A DNA stretch of 64,000 nucleotides from Cloeon dipterum. Its lineage: Eukaryota; Arthropoda; Insecta; Ephemeroptera; Baetidae. Below the pieces are notes generated by a model. The model saw nothing but the letters and a program-made list of their open reading frames with translations, was not told where the DNA came from and did not search any database. The stretch spans positions 15,004,001 to 15,068,000 of the forward strand of contig NC_088788.1 of assembly GCF_949628265.1 (NCBI RefSeq), read 5' to 3'. The first letter of the stretch is position 1. The number at the start of each line of letters is the position of its first letter. A program made the position numbers and the translations under genes. Positions 1 to 11,387 of the stretch are shown piece after piece.

Positions 1-299
1 TGGACCACCCTTCACCTTGCTAGGGTCTAGTCTCCAGTATTTTGTAGGTCTGCCGAATCCCATGTTGTCCTCGGATACAAAATACGGTCCAGCAAAATCC
101 CTGATCACGCCAGACGACATGCAGATGCCCATGTGACCAATAAAAGGGAATAGCCATCTAAAAATAAAATTACAGCATGTTTCAATTTGGCGATATGTAG
201 TTATTGAATTTTAGAAATTGCATACGTGAGAAGTGGTATGGGCGTCCAAACAATACTAAAAGGGTATCTTGCTCTGCTGTGATCCATCTCGCACTCCAT
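1..299 (-). CDS. TMEM222: TMEM222 homologue, 5' part (partial)
   Basis: Two exons on the minus strand. Exon 1 is 299-226 with the ATG at 299; a 68-bp GT-AG intron (225-158) follows; exon 2 is 157-1 and continues past the window edge. The joined frame contains VWTPIPLLTW, GHMGIC, VIRDFAGPYFVSEDNMGFG and a KYWRLDP motif, the hallmark N-terminal half of the TMEM222 (DUF778) family. These are small multi-pass membrane proteins of unknown biochemical role. About 77 residues are visible; the remaining membrane segments lie outside. The family's usual N-terminal tail is short here (M-E-C-E-M-D-H-S). The gene is divergent from CTR9, about 780 bp away, so the two may share a promoter region. Identification rests on motif recognition; the codon split across the intron (AC|A) keeps the frame. 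Confidence 0.88.
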
Positions 300-1076
300 A
301 AAAAAATTAATATTCGAGGTTGAGGTTCGTATCGTTACTATCTTCAAAGCTGTCAATTAATTGTTCCACCTATAATCTTCTAATTATATTGTAAAATAAT
401 GTTGTGTTTCGTGGATGATCTTCTTCCTGTTGTGTGTGTTGTGTTGTGTATCACCCGGTCTCACCGGGCACTGAGATCGAGTAGACCTGGAGTAGACACG
501 CCTATTTATTAGAACTATCATAAACAACAGCAGTTTTGCCAACAAAAATTGTGATATGTATTTTAAATCGAAGTAGGTATTGTGATTGCAATAAAATATC
601 TAAGTACATCACGAACAAATTAAAAATAAAATCAACATGAAAGTTAATTTATTTATTAAAATCGTTTATTATCAGAAGAATATAGTCCATGCACTGAAAC
701 AAAAAGTTTGACCAATAACACTATTCGGACTATTCGGATTATAATGGTTTGCAGCCTTGATCACAAAAACATGGCTGCATGCTGGGAAAAATTTTACATT
801 CCATGACGATGCGTGATGACGCCATACTAGTTTACCAATATTACTTCTCGACGAATCCCGTGTCGACCGACGGCTGCACAAAAAGCAAAGATGGCGTCCG
901 AGTTGCTCCCACAATTTTCTTCATCCACATCCACTCCGATTCGTTCATCCGACCAGTTCCGACCTGGTAAGAAGCAGGCAAGAAGTTGTAGTGGCAGTGG
1001 CCTTGTTGTTTTGAGGTTTCAGCGTCGCATGGTTTTCAATATTCGGTCTTTGGATTGAAATCGGTCCTGTTGTGAC
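300..1076. other. Intergenic region between divergent TMEM222 and CTR9
   Basis: The region holds the 5' ends of both genes. I see no canonical TATA box at a sensible position. A short plus-strand open frame (ATG at 891) ends in a good splice-donor-like GTAAGA at 967. It could be an upstream ORF or an alternative 5' exon of CTR9, but nothing supports it as a protein. Confidence 0.5.
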
Positions 1077-4000
1077 ATGTCATCGATTGGTTCGATCGAA
1101 ATCCCTCTCCGGGACACGGATGAGGTACAAGAAGCTTCCAAATGTGAAATTTTCACTCTAAAATGCACATTTCAGGTGATTGAACTGAGCTTCGACCAAC
1201 TGCCGGACGGAGAAGAGGTTCTCAGCATTTTGCGGCAGGAACATGCCGCCCTGCATTTGTGGGTGCGGTTGGCTGAAGAGTATTATCGGCAGAGCAAGCA
1301 TGAAGCGTTTGTACAGATCCTCGAAGCGGCCAGGACAGAGGCGAACAATGACTATCGGGACAATGAGAAGGACCAGATGCGGGCCTTGGACATGCTCGCC
1401 GCTTATTATGTGCAAATTGCTAACAAGGAGAAAAATAAGGACAAGAAGCGCGAGTTGTTTACCAAAGCCACACTCTTGTACACGGCCGCTGACAAAATCA
1501 TCATGTACGATCAGGTAAACAATTCTAAAATCATTACGAAGCATCTACATCTATTCATATTACTTTCCATTTTAATAGCAACATTTGCTTGGCCGTGCGT
1601 ACTTTTGCCTCCTTGAAGATGGTAAAATGGACCAGGCAGATGCCCAGTTCAATTTCGTGTTGGGACAAGACGCCAACAACATCCCTTCGCTCTTGGGCAA
1701 AGCCTGCATTGCTTTCAACAGAAAGGACTACAGGGGTGCCCTTGCCTTCTACAAAAAAGCCCTGCGCAACAACCCCATGTGCCCAGCGGCAGTTCGTCTC
1801 GGGATGGGACACTGCTTTGCCCGACAGGGAAACTTGGAAAAAGCCAAGCTAGCTTTTGAACGGGCACTCCAGCTCGACCACGGATGTGTCGGCGCCCTTG
1901 TCGCCCTTGCTGTGCTCAAGTTGAACGAGCAGACAACTGATTCTATCAGGGAAGGCGTTCAAATGCTCTCCAGGTTAGTTAGTGCTGTGTCAAATTACTG
2001 AATGGATTTTTGCAAATCATTTTTATGGATTATTGTTTTCCAAAAGCGTCCCATTGAGAGGAAAAATATCATGGATAATCAATATTTCAGCAGAGCAGTT
2101 ATTTGCGAGATTGGAGGTCGATTGGACGCGATTTTTCAGCGTTGAATTTTTTAGGTGGCAGTCATATTTGCTTAAAGTACTTGTTAATAGATGGTGAAAT
2201 TCCAAATTTGAAGCTCGGGAATGCGGGCGTTCCCTATTTTTTCGGTATCTCAAAAATACCCAAAAAAGGAATTATGTTAATGAACTCTAAACTGCAACTC
2301 TTGACTGCGTTGAGGTATCACGTTGAAATTTTCACTGCCTAACCTAGTTTTTAATCCTGAATAACTTTTGCATTTACAAAAAATTCGCAGGTCGAAGGTC
2401 AAGGTCACCTTTTGCGACCTTTTTTTGAAAATTCAAAATTAAGGGATGATAGCCCCCTACGATTTTTTTGGGGTTAAGGGCTGAAATGTAGCCCGTGAAA
2501 TTATGCACAAGTACACCAAGTTTCATAGGTGCAATCGCGATACTTTTGCTGCAATTTGAATTTGAAGTTTGAAAACCTGCTCGAGGCCGCTTGACCGCGC
2601 ATGCACTTTGAGCGGCGAGTTCGCCTCTCGTTCGTCAAGTTGATTTTTTTCGCATTTCACTTGCTTAGAAACACCAAGAGGTCCTAGGGTAGACCAAGGA
2701 AGGTAGAAATCGACCTTCAGGGTCTGTCCCTGACGTGACCCTGAAATACAAAATTTCGAAAATTTCCAATTTCATCGAACTTGGTGTCTTTTTATAGGTT
2801 TTCACCACTGTACAGCTCAAATATAGAGCCAAAATTGCCGAATTACAATCCTGAAACCGGTTCTTGAAATAATTGTGGTAGCCATTCATCCAGACGTGAT
2901 GTGCAAAATGGTCAAAATTTTAAATTCTTAATTCTATTTATTTTGCACACATGAAGTTCATAATATGTGTTGATAATAAAGGATCTTATGCTTAATACTA
3001 TGAAAAAATGTTATTAAATGCACTGGCAAATAAGCTACTTTTAAAAACCAAATATTTTTGTTTCCTTTCTTTTTATAAAAAAATTAAACATGTAATTTAA
3101 TTGTTATTTGCTCTAAATAATTTTTTTTTAACTCTTTTTTAAAAAGAATCGTTAATTTTTAACACTCAATATGAACTCTGTGTGTACAAAACAGAAGAAT
3201 CATATCATAAATTAAAGATTTCAAAATTTGACCATTTTGCACATCATGTCTGGATGAATGGCTACCACAATTACTTCAAGAACCGGTTTCAGGATTGTAA
3301 TTCGGCAATTTTGGCTCTATATTTGAGCTGTACAGTGGTGAAAACCTATAAAAAGACACCAAGTTCGATGAAATTGGAAATTTTCGAAATTTTGTATTTC
3401 AGGGTCACGTCAGGGACAGACCCTGAAGGTCGATTTCTACCTTCCTTGGTCTACCCTAGGACCTCTTGGTGTTTCTAAGCAAGTGAAATGCGAAAAAAAT
3501 CAACTTGACGAACGAGAGGCGAACTCGCCGTAGTGCTTTGCGCGGGTACAAATTTTCAACCCAAACCCGCACCGAACCCGCTTATTTCGTACCGCACCCA
3601 AACCGCACCCATATCTTTTTCAAAATTTGAACCCGCACCCGCACCAACCCGCACTACGCCAACCCGCACCCGCAATCCGCCATATTGGATTTGCAAAATC
3701 TGGACCCGCACCCGCGGGTTTGGTGCGGGTTTTGCGGGTTCAACCCTCAAACCCGCGACCCGCGCAAAACAGTTGAGAAAACCCCGACTTTCCAATTTTT
3801 GCGGGTTTTGCGGGCGTTTAAAGGTCAAAATCTGGGAATTTTGAGTACTTTATAACTTTGCTCAGGGTAATCCTAGAACAAAAATTAAAAGACCCGTAAA
3901 CTCGTCTCAACGAGGCAAACAACTTTTACATTGACCTCAAGGTGGTAGGTCAAAGCCCAAGGTCACAAAAATTAATTTTTGGAATTAAAACTTAAATTTA

Positions 4001-7000
4001 AAAATAGATATATTGAATTTTTTTTATTTTTTTCAAAACCGTTTTGTAGAACACATAAATTAAGTTAAAAACGTTAAAATTTGGAATGGCGTTGTTCCTA
4101 ATTTTTTTTAATTAAAAATGAAAAATTCGAAAACCCTTGTTTGTCGCGGTAGGTAAAAACGGTGATTGACCAAAAAATGTCGACTTCAAATCATCCGAAT
4201 TTCAAAAACCACATACCGTTAGACTCCTCTCGACATCCCTAAGTGCACTAAAGGGGTATAATTCGATTTTATATTTTGTTTTATAATTGCGACAAGATTT
4301 TTAGTGCAGAATTCGAGATTTGGTGCTCATCAAGCATTTTATTGCACCCGTCTCGATAAAAAAAACTTTGTACACCCGATTCTCGGATTGTGGTGGTCCT
4401 ATTTACAAAAAATACGTACCATAAAAAATTTCAATATATTCATTTTCAAAATGGAGTTTAAAATCTAAAAATTAATTTTTTTTTACCTTGACCTTTGACC
4501 TACCACTTTGAGGTCACGATAAAAGTTGTTTGTCTTGTTAAGACGAGTTTACGGGGTTTTTAATTTTTGTTATAGGACCACCCTGAGCAAAGTTATGAAA
4601 TACTCAAAATTCCCAGATTTTGATCTTTGAACGCTCGCAAAACCCGCAAAAATAGGAAAGTCGGGGGTTTTCTCAACTGATTTTTAGTTCAATTAGGTCA
4701 AATTTAAAGCAAAAAAATTCATCAAAATCCATCGACCCCTGGACAACAATTCGTTGAGTTCAGAGATTTGGCTCAATTCACCAGTTGCATAAACCCTAAG
4801 TGTTTGAAGCCACCAATTAATAGATGGCGCCACCGTAGACTCTCGATTTTAAGGCACTTCCGCTGCGATTTAAGACTCAATCTAGCTACCGTGCATTCTT
4901 CAATTAATTTGCTATTTTTTGACGTGCTGAAAACCAAAATCGGTTCAGCCAATCGCTGTAAAATCGTGAAAAAACTATTATTTGAAATAAAAACATATGT
5001 TTCAACGTTTCTACGGCGAATGGCTGAACCGATTTTGGTTTTCAGCACGTCAAAAAAAAGCAAATAATTTAAAAAAGCAAAATAGCTAGATTGTGTCTGA
5101 AATCGCAGCAAAAATGTCTTAAAACCGCTTGAAACAAAAATTTTTTTAAAAAATTCTGTGGTTGCGCCATCTGTTGGCGGCTTCAATAACTAAAGGTTTA
5201 TGCAACTGGTCAATTACATAAAAGTTGCGGGTTTGCCGAGTCAACCCGCACCCGCACCAAACCGCACAACACCAACCCGCACCCGCAATCCGCCATATTG
5301 GATTTGCGAAATCTGGACCCGCACCCGCGGGTTTGGTGCGGGTTTTGCGGGTTCAACCCTCAAACCCGCGACCCGCGCAAAGCAAGTCGCCGCTCAAAGT
5401 GCATGCGCGGTCAAGCGGCCTCGAGCAGGTTTTCAAACTTCAAATTCAAATTGCAGCAAAAGTATCGCGATTGCACCTATGAAACTTGGTGTACTTGTGC
5501 ATAATTTCACGGGCTACATTTCAGCCCTTAACCCCAAAAAAATCGTAGGGGGCTATCATCCCTTAATTTTGAATTTTCAAAAAAAGGTCGCAAAAGGTGA
5601 CCTTGACCTTCGACCTGCGAATTTTTTGTAAATGCAAAAGTTATTCAGGATTAAAAACTAGGTTAGGCAGTGAAAATTTCAACGTGATACCTCAACGCAG
5701 TCAAGAGTTGCAGTTTAGAGTTCATTAACATAATTCCTTTTTTGGGTATTTTTGAGATACCGAAAAAATAGGGAACGCCCGCATTCCCGAGCTTCAAATT
5801 TGGAATATCACCATCTATTAACAAGTACTTTAAGCAAATATGACTGCCACCTAAAAAATTCAACGCTGAAAAATCGCGTCCAATCGACCTCCAATCTCGC
5901 AAATAACTGCTCAGCATAAATTTACCAACGCGGGTCAGAGAAATTTCCTCTTGGCTTATGTATAAATTCTGCCAATAAATCAAACACTTGCCAAGAATAG
6001 TACAATACTGAACAGCTGTCTGTGGCAGTATACAATAAACTCTGTCTGTTGTGGTTCCTTGAGAGAGATGGTCATTAAACTTTTTTATTTACCCAAAGAA
6101 CTTATTTCCAGGGCTTATGCCGCTGACCCTGGAAATCCTATGGTGCTGAACCACTTGGCCAACCACTTCTTTTTCAAGCGAGATTTCAACAAAGTGCAGC
6201 ATCTTGCCTTACATGCGTTCCACAACACCGAGAACGAAGCAATGCGAGCCGAAAGTTGCTTCCAGCTGGCAAGGTCGTTCCACGCTCAAGGCGATTACGA
6301 CCAGGCTTTCCAGTATTACTATCAGTCGACTCAGTTTGCACCTCCGTCTTTCGTCCTGCCGCATTTTGGCTTGGGTCAGATGTACATTTACAGAGAGGAT
6401 CCTGAAAATGTACGTTACTTTGTGTTGTGTGCTGTGCATAACCCCTTCATGTCTGTTTTTATTTTTCAGGCTGCCAACTGTTTTGAAAAGGTGCTGAAAG
6501 TGCAGCCTAATAATTACGAAACAATGAAAATCCTTGGATCCTTGTACGCTAACTCCAGCAGCCAAGCCAAGAGGGAGATTGCTAGACAGCATCTAGCAAA
6601 GGTCACGACACAGTTTCCTGAAGACGTGGAAGCGTGGATCGAAATGGCTCAGATCCTGGAGCAGACCGACCTGGCCGCAGCTCTCACAGCTTATGGCACG
6701 GCAACCAAAATTCTCCGTGACAAAGTTGGAGCTGAAGTGCCTCCTGAAATTCTCAACAATGTTGGATCACTGCACTACAGACTCGGGAACCTTGATGATG
6801 CCAAACAGTAAGAATGAAATCGATATGTCTTGATGTGAGCCTTTATTAACTCTAACGAACAATCACTTCTAATGATGGAAACTTAAAATCTAATTATCTT
6901 ATTATTTAATTCATGGTTAATGAATGCAATTCATCATTAAAAATATTTAGTGAATGCCAGCCAAGATATCATCGAATACAGTCCAATGCTACAACTAGCA

Positions 7001-9904
7001 GCTTTTTTGAGACACTTCTAATTAATGCGTGATCCTTATTTGTACAAAGGATACTAAAAAATTGGTTGGAATTTCGTGTCAGTTAGTAACATTAAATCCT
7101 TCTGTTTCAGCTACTTTGAGGATTCACTCGCAAGAGCCAGAAGCGAGGCAGAGCATGATCCCCACTATTACAATGCGATTGCTGTGACAACTACTTATAA
7201 TCTTGCCCGGTTGTCAGAGGCACAGTGTCAATTTGACAAGGCTGAGAAGCTATATAAGGATATCTTAAAAGAGCATCCCAACTACGTAGATTGCTACTTG
7301 CGCTTGGGCTGCATGGCCAGGGACAAAGGCCAGATTTACGAAGCCTCTGATTGGTTTAAAGTGCGCAGAAAATGAATTTGTTGGAGCAAAAATTAAAACT
7401 CGAATAACAGGAAGCGCTGCGTATCAACAACGAGCACCCTGATGCCTGGTCTCTGCTGGGAAACCTCCATTTGGCCAAGATGGAGTGGGGCCCTGGCCAA
7501 AAGAAGTTTGAGCGAATCTTGAAGAATCCAGCCACGAAAGATGACGCCTACTCTTTAATTGCTCTCGGCAATGTGTGGCTGCAGACCCTGCACCAACCAA
7601 CAAGGGACAAGGAAAGGGAGAAAAGGCACCAGGACAGAGCACTTGCCATGTACAAGCAGGTATTGCGAAATGATCCCAAAAACATTTGGGCAGCTAACGG
7701 CGTTGGCGCTGTTCTGGCCCACAAAAACTGCGTCATCGAGGCCAGGGATATTTTCGCTCAGGTAAAAAATTAATCCTAGTTGTTTGAAGTCGCAAATAAT
7801 CTTTAATTAAATTTGTTTCAGGTGCGCGAAGCAACTGCTGATTTTTGTGATGTCTGGCTGAACATTGCCCACGTGTATGTAGAGCAGAAGCAATATGTCA
7901 GCGCCATTCAAATGGTATCTATCCTCTGATTTAAAATAGTATCTGGATTAATTACACCTTGTCCTTTTTCAGTATGAGAATTGCCTCCGCAAATTTTTTA
8001 AGAATCACACCGTGGAAGTGCTACTATACTTGGCAAGAGCCTACTTCAAAGCTGGCAAGCTGAAGGAAACCAAGGTGACTCTCCTGAAGGCCCTGCGGGT
8101 CGCTCCTCAGGACTCGGTTCTGCTCTTCAATACTGCCATTGTGCTACAGCAGAGAGCTATCGCCACTCTCAAAATGGAGAAATCCACTTTAGGAACTGTG
8201 CTGGAAGCAGTCAATGAACTTGCACTCTCGCAGAAGTAAGTGGTAGTTTCATTTATTATGTTTGTATCACTAAACTATGCTTTGAAACAATATATTTCAA
8301 TAATGAATCTCCTTTATAGATTTTTCAAACACTTGTCTGTGAATGGCGACCGCATGCGGTTCGACTTGGCCCAGGCTGCGCGAGAGGAGCGCAAGTGCCA
8401 GGATCTGATGTCACAGGCGCAGTACCACGTGGCTCGTGCACGCAAGGTGGACGAAGAAGAGCGTGCGTTGCGGCGCAAGCAGGAGGAGGAGCGCGAGATC
8501 TTCCGCAAGAAGCAACGCGAGCTGATGGCTAAGGCGGCTGAAGAGCGGCGTCTGCGTGACGAGGAAATGCTAGCCAAGCGCAAGGAATACGTCGAGAAGA
8601 CCAAGAACGCGTTGCTCTTCCAGGAGATGCCTAGCGAGAAAAGCTCCAAGAAGGGCCGCAGCCGCAAGGACCGAGACGACGGCAGTGCCGACGACGAGAA
8701 CGAGGAGCCCAGGTCTCGGAGGAGTAAAGGCGGTGGCAAGGGACGCAGGTAGGAAATCATATTATATAAGCTGTCATTTACACCAATAATTATGGCAATA
8801 CATTCTCTTAAAATTCTCTGAGCCGTTCCTGATCATCGGCAGCAATTTTTGATTACTTAGACATTTGGGAAAATCTGTTTAACTTAATTTGTATTAAAAT
8901 GGATAAAAACTTTCCACCAATTTTCCTTATCAGCAAAGAGTACAAGCTTCGTTTTCTCTTTTAAATTCTTGAATTTCTTAATAAAGGGGCTCTGGTAAAT
9001 GTATCAAATTAATTAATCCTGTGCAATATTTGCAGTCGCAAGCGCAAGGCTGGTACTCCAAGTGGCTCAGATTCTGACCAAGGAGGCAGTCCGAGATCTA
9101 AGGGCAAGAAGAAGAAGAAGCCCAAGAAGAAGATGGAGGCTGACGAAGGTCTGTCTGCCAAGCAGAGGATGCGGATTGTCTCCAAGGCTGTTATATCCAC
9201 CTCGGAAAGCGACAGTGACAATCCAAACCTCAGAATCGCTAGCGATGAGTAAGAATTCGACTTTATTTTCACTAATTTCACACTTAATTGTAATTTCTCT
9301 TGCGCCCCCAGAGAGGGAAGTGACAGAAGCGGTGGTCGCCGTAAACGCAAAATCTCAAGCAGTAGCTCTGGCCGCTCAAGAAGCAGGTCAAAAAGCAAGT
9401 CAAGGAGTCGATCGCGTAGCAAGTCGAGGAGCCGCAGCAAATCTGGTTCTCGTAGCAGATCAAAAAGCAGAAGCAAGTCTAGGAGCAGAAGCAAGTCGGA
9501 CTCCCGTAGCAGATCAAGGTCTGCTAGTGGCTCACGCAAATCAGGAAGCAGGTCTAGAAGTGGATCCAGATCTGGCAGTGGTTCGCCGAGGTCCAGAAAA
9601 AGTGTTTCGCGATCCAGGAGTGGCTCGCCTAAGTCTAATAGGAGCGGCTCAAAGTCTAGAAGTGCTTCACCCGCTAGCAAAAGGTAACTAATAACTGATT
9701 TCTTTCTATATGGATGCGGTAAATTAAATTATTGAACGATGCTTTTCTAAATCTCGTTAGATATAACTTTTCTTGCTCTGATTCATTAGATCTGAATTTT
9801 TCAGAAGTGGCAGTGGTTCTCGGTCTGGAAGTGCTTCTCCAAAGTCCAATAAGAGTGGCTCACGTTCAAGAAGTGGCTCTAGAAGTGGTTCTGGAAGCGA
9901 TTGA
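1077..9904 (+). CDS. Ctr9: CTR9, Paf1 complex TPR subunit
   Basis: Thirteen exons: 1077-1124, 1176-1514, 1579-1973, 6112-6409, 6470-6807, 7111-7360, 7411-7761, 7822-7914, 7973-8235, 8320-8748, 9036-9248, 9312-9683, 9805-9904. The joined CDS is 3489 nt, or 1162 residues (animal CTR9 is about 1170). The N-terminus [16 protein letters not shown] is nearly invariant in the family. Residues about 40-790 are tandem TPR units (for example [19 protein letters not shown] and [15 protein letters not shown]). Residues about 830-900 are a charged helix rich in E, R and K. The tail from about 1010 is an Arg-Ser repeat. CTR9 scaffolds the nuclear Paf1 complex (PAF1, LEO1, CDC73, RTF1), which promotes Pol II elongation and histone H2B ubiquitination. 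Odd points: introns 1 (51 bp) and 4 (60 bp) are multiples of three with no stop, and the 4138-bp intron 3 is filled by a foldback element. Human CTR9 has an acidic-Ser tail, so the RS-type tail is noteworthy. Confidence 0.96.
1125..1175 (+). other. In-frame 51-bp intron 1 of CTR9
   Basis: It begins GTACAAG and ends TTTCAG. Removing it restores the invariant DTDE-VIEL junction. Left in, it would add 17 residues without a stop, so a naive ORF reads straight through it. Confidence 0.88.
2093..2618 (+). repeat. Outer terminal inverted repeat, left arm
   Basis: Reverse complement of 5387-5912. It ends at GCGGCGA, where the inner inverted repeat begins. A short stretch (CTTTGCGCGGG, 3536-3546) on the far side of that inner repeat again matches the right arm (5372-5382). 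This suggests the inner repeat interrupted a once longer arm. Confidence 0.87.
2613..3530. repeat. Inner inverted repeat with about 316-bp arms
   Basis: Arms 2613-2928 and 3215-3530, starting CGGCGAGTTCGCCTCTCG, around an AT-rich loop of about 286 bp. The arms are so similar that the same 74-residue open frame reads out of each (2665-2889 minus, 3257-3478 plus) without a difference. That indicates a recent insertion or gene conversion. Confidence 0.85.
3590..3776 (+). repeat. CCCGCA-rich minisatellite block 1
   Basis: Degenerate tandem hexamers of CCCGCA/CCCGAA type on the plus strand, followed by GCGGGTTTGGTGCGGGTTTT. The block recurs in the same orientation at about 5235-5386, with the segment around GCCATATTGGATTTGC shared almost exactly. 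Confidence 0.8.
3768..4682. repeat. Second inner inverted repeat, diverged arms
   Basis: Left arm about 3768-3995, right arm about 4466-4682. The arms share reverse-complement stretches around ACTTTGCTCAGGG, AAACTCGTCT and GACCTCAAGGTGGTAGGTCAAAG. They have more mismatches than the other arms, so this palindrome is older. The loop is AT-rich with no gene. Confidence 0.72.
4775..5215. repeat. Third inner inverted repeat
   Basis: Left arm about 4775-4975, right arm about 5015-5215. Shared reverse-complement stretches include CAGTTGCATAAACC, AGATGGCGCCA (imperfect) and GCTGAAAACCAAAATCGGTTCAGCC. Arms are imperfect; the spacer is about 40 bp. Confidence 0.75.
5235..5386 (+). repeat. CCCGCA-rich minisatellite block 2
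   Basis: Direct copy of block 1. Because it lies in the same orientation although the outer arms are inverted, it must have been duplicated or inserted separately from them. Confidence 0.78.
5387..5912 (-). repeat. Outer terminal inverted repeat, right arm
   Basis: Reverse complement of 2093-2618, with only scattered differences by eye. An open frame spanning it (5663-5983, minus) is simply the mirror of the left arm and shows no protein features. Confidence 0.87.
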
Positions 9905-11387
9905 AAAATCTACAATAGTGCTTGTTGAGTGTATATGGAACTTTAATCGTAGTGTTTCATCAATCAAAACATTCAGAGTAACCGAACCATACACATTTGC
10001 TTCTATTAAATCAATGATTGAAATTGTGACTTATACCAAACTTCCTTCAGTCAAACTTGACTTGCAGCACGTCATAATATATTGCAATTGGTAAAAGCTA
10101 TAAAAAATGAACATAGATAGTGGATGGAAGTCCATAACCGTTGCATTAATTAATTTTTGGGGCGCTTTGCTACTTAAATATCAAAATTACTGAAATCGGC
10201 TCCATTTGCAGTACTATATTTTATGTTGAAATGAAGGCAAGATTATACAAAATTCCTTGCCGACGGTAAAAATGTTGGCAAGAGTCAAATGACGGCTAAC
10301 CTCCAACACGGTCTGTGGGACCTTCATATCACTGAAACTTTGCAAACACGATTGACATCATGTTTAGCGTAAATATTTTGTGTTGTAATTTAAACAATGA
10401 TTAACTTCCGAGTTATTGTATTATTTGAAATTAAAAGGTAAACGTTTTTTAATAATAAAAAGCACTTAGATTCTTAACTATCAAAATCATTTCATTTAAA
10501 TATGAGCCTATTTTCTCCAATTTAGTTAGAAATAAACCTAGTACGCTCGTGAAGAGAGTTCTCTTGCCAAAATGATGGAATGCAATCGATGATTCTTGGA
10601 CACTTCAAATTCACTTTTATACACATACTAAGGAGTATTATTACTTACTTCCCAAACTGATAATCATAAAATATTTTTCGTCACTTATAATTTTAAATGA
10701 TCTTCATTATGATTCTGCAGGGCAATTTTAAGACTGAATGACTTAAACTTGAAATTAAAGCCACCGCGAGGGTGTCATTCAGTTCAAGAGCCTGCGAGTT
10801 TGCCTCTGCATTTGATGAATTATTTGAAAATGGCAAACCACTTTCAAGATCAAATTTTAAAGCCCAATATAATTTAATAAAGAAATAGGGCCATCTTACT
10901 AGGAATATGTTTTTCTCGCTTGCGTAGGACGCCTCTGATTAAAAGACCAACGCTTCATTATAATTGTGTACGTCATATTTAGACGCTTTAACGTTGTTTA
11001 TTGATTTGCTGAAACACACTTGGAGAACTCGACATTTGTGATAACATTGGTTAAAATCTCTTATTCAGTCAATGCCAATGCATTTGATTTACATCTCATA
11101 ACACTCTTAATTTTCTTTATTAAAAAATAACTGAGACGACAAAACGCTGCATTTTTGGAATTGTAAAAGTTTAAGTCTCCATAAGTGACTTGCAATATTA
11201 GTTTGGCATTTACACACGTCAACAAGGATTTAACACGTTGGACCAAACTTAATGAATTGACACCAACAACATTAATTCTGATTAGAATGATCACTTTTAG
11301 CATAATATACAATGGTAAATATGATTGCTCCCAAAGCACGACTTACACATAAATAATATAAGTTAGGAAAAATGGAACAAAAATTAG
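9905..11387. other. Convergent 3' region between CTR9 and Klp98A
   Basis: No gene seen. It probably contains both 3' UTRs. A plus-strand AATAAA at 10531-10536 could end CTR9, and a minus-strand AATAAA (TTTATT at 11116-11121) lies about 270 nt past the Klp98A stop. Confidence 0.45.

Larger units (their letters stand above)
2093..5912. mobile_element. Compound foldback DNA element in CTR9 intron 3
   Basis: A 3820-bp palindromic element. The outer terminal inverted repeats are 526 bp (2093-2618 and 5387-5912), starting GAGCAGTTATTTGCGAG and near-identical by eye. A candidate 4-bp target duplication AGCA flanks it (2089-2092, 5913-5916). Inside are three further inverted-repeat pairs and two copies of a CCCGCA-rich block. 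No transposase was found, so it is a non-autonomous (MITE or foldback-like) element. The superfamily is unknown; a 4-bp duplication fits several DNA-transposon groups. It sits in the sense intron of a housekeeping gene and would be transcribed as a very large hairpin. Confidence 0.85.

Noticed and set aside
672..914. 80-residue minus-strand open frame between TMEM222 and CTR9
   Set aside because: No recognisable domain and it overlaps the expected 5' UTR and promoter of CTR9.
891..966. Small ORF (MASELLPQF...) ending in a good donor upstream of CTR9
   Set aside because: No matching downstream exon or family similarity; listed only as a possible upstream ORF.
2665..3478. Mirror 74- and 98-residue open frames in the CTR9 intron
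   Set aside because: They are the two arms of one inverted repeat, on opposite strands; no protein features.
4768..5631. Open frames of 99-143 residues in the foldback element
   Set aside because: Low-complexity products of CCCGCA repeats and inverted arms; no transposase motifs.
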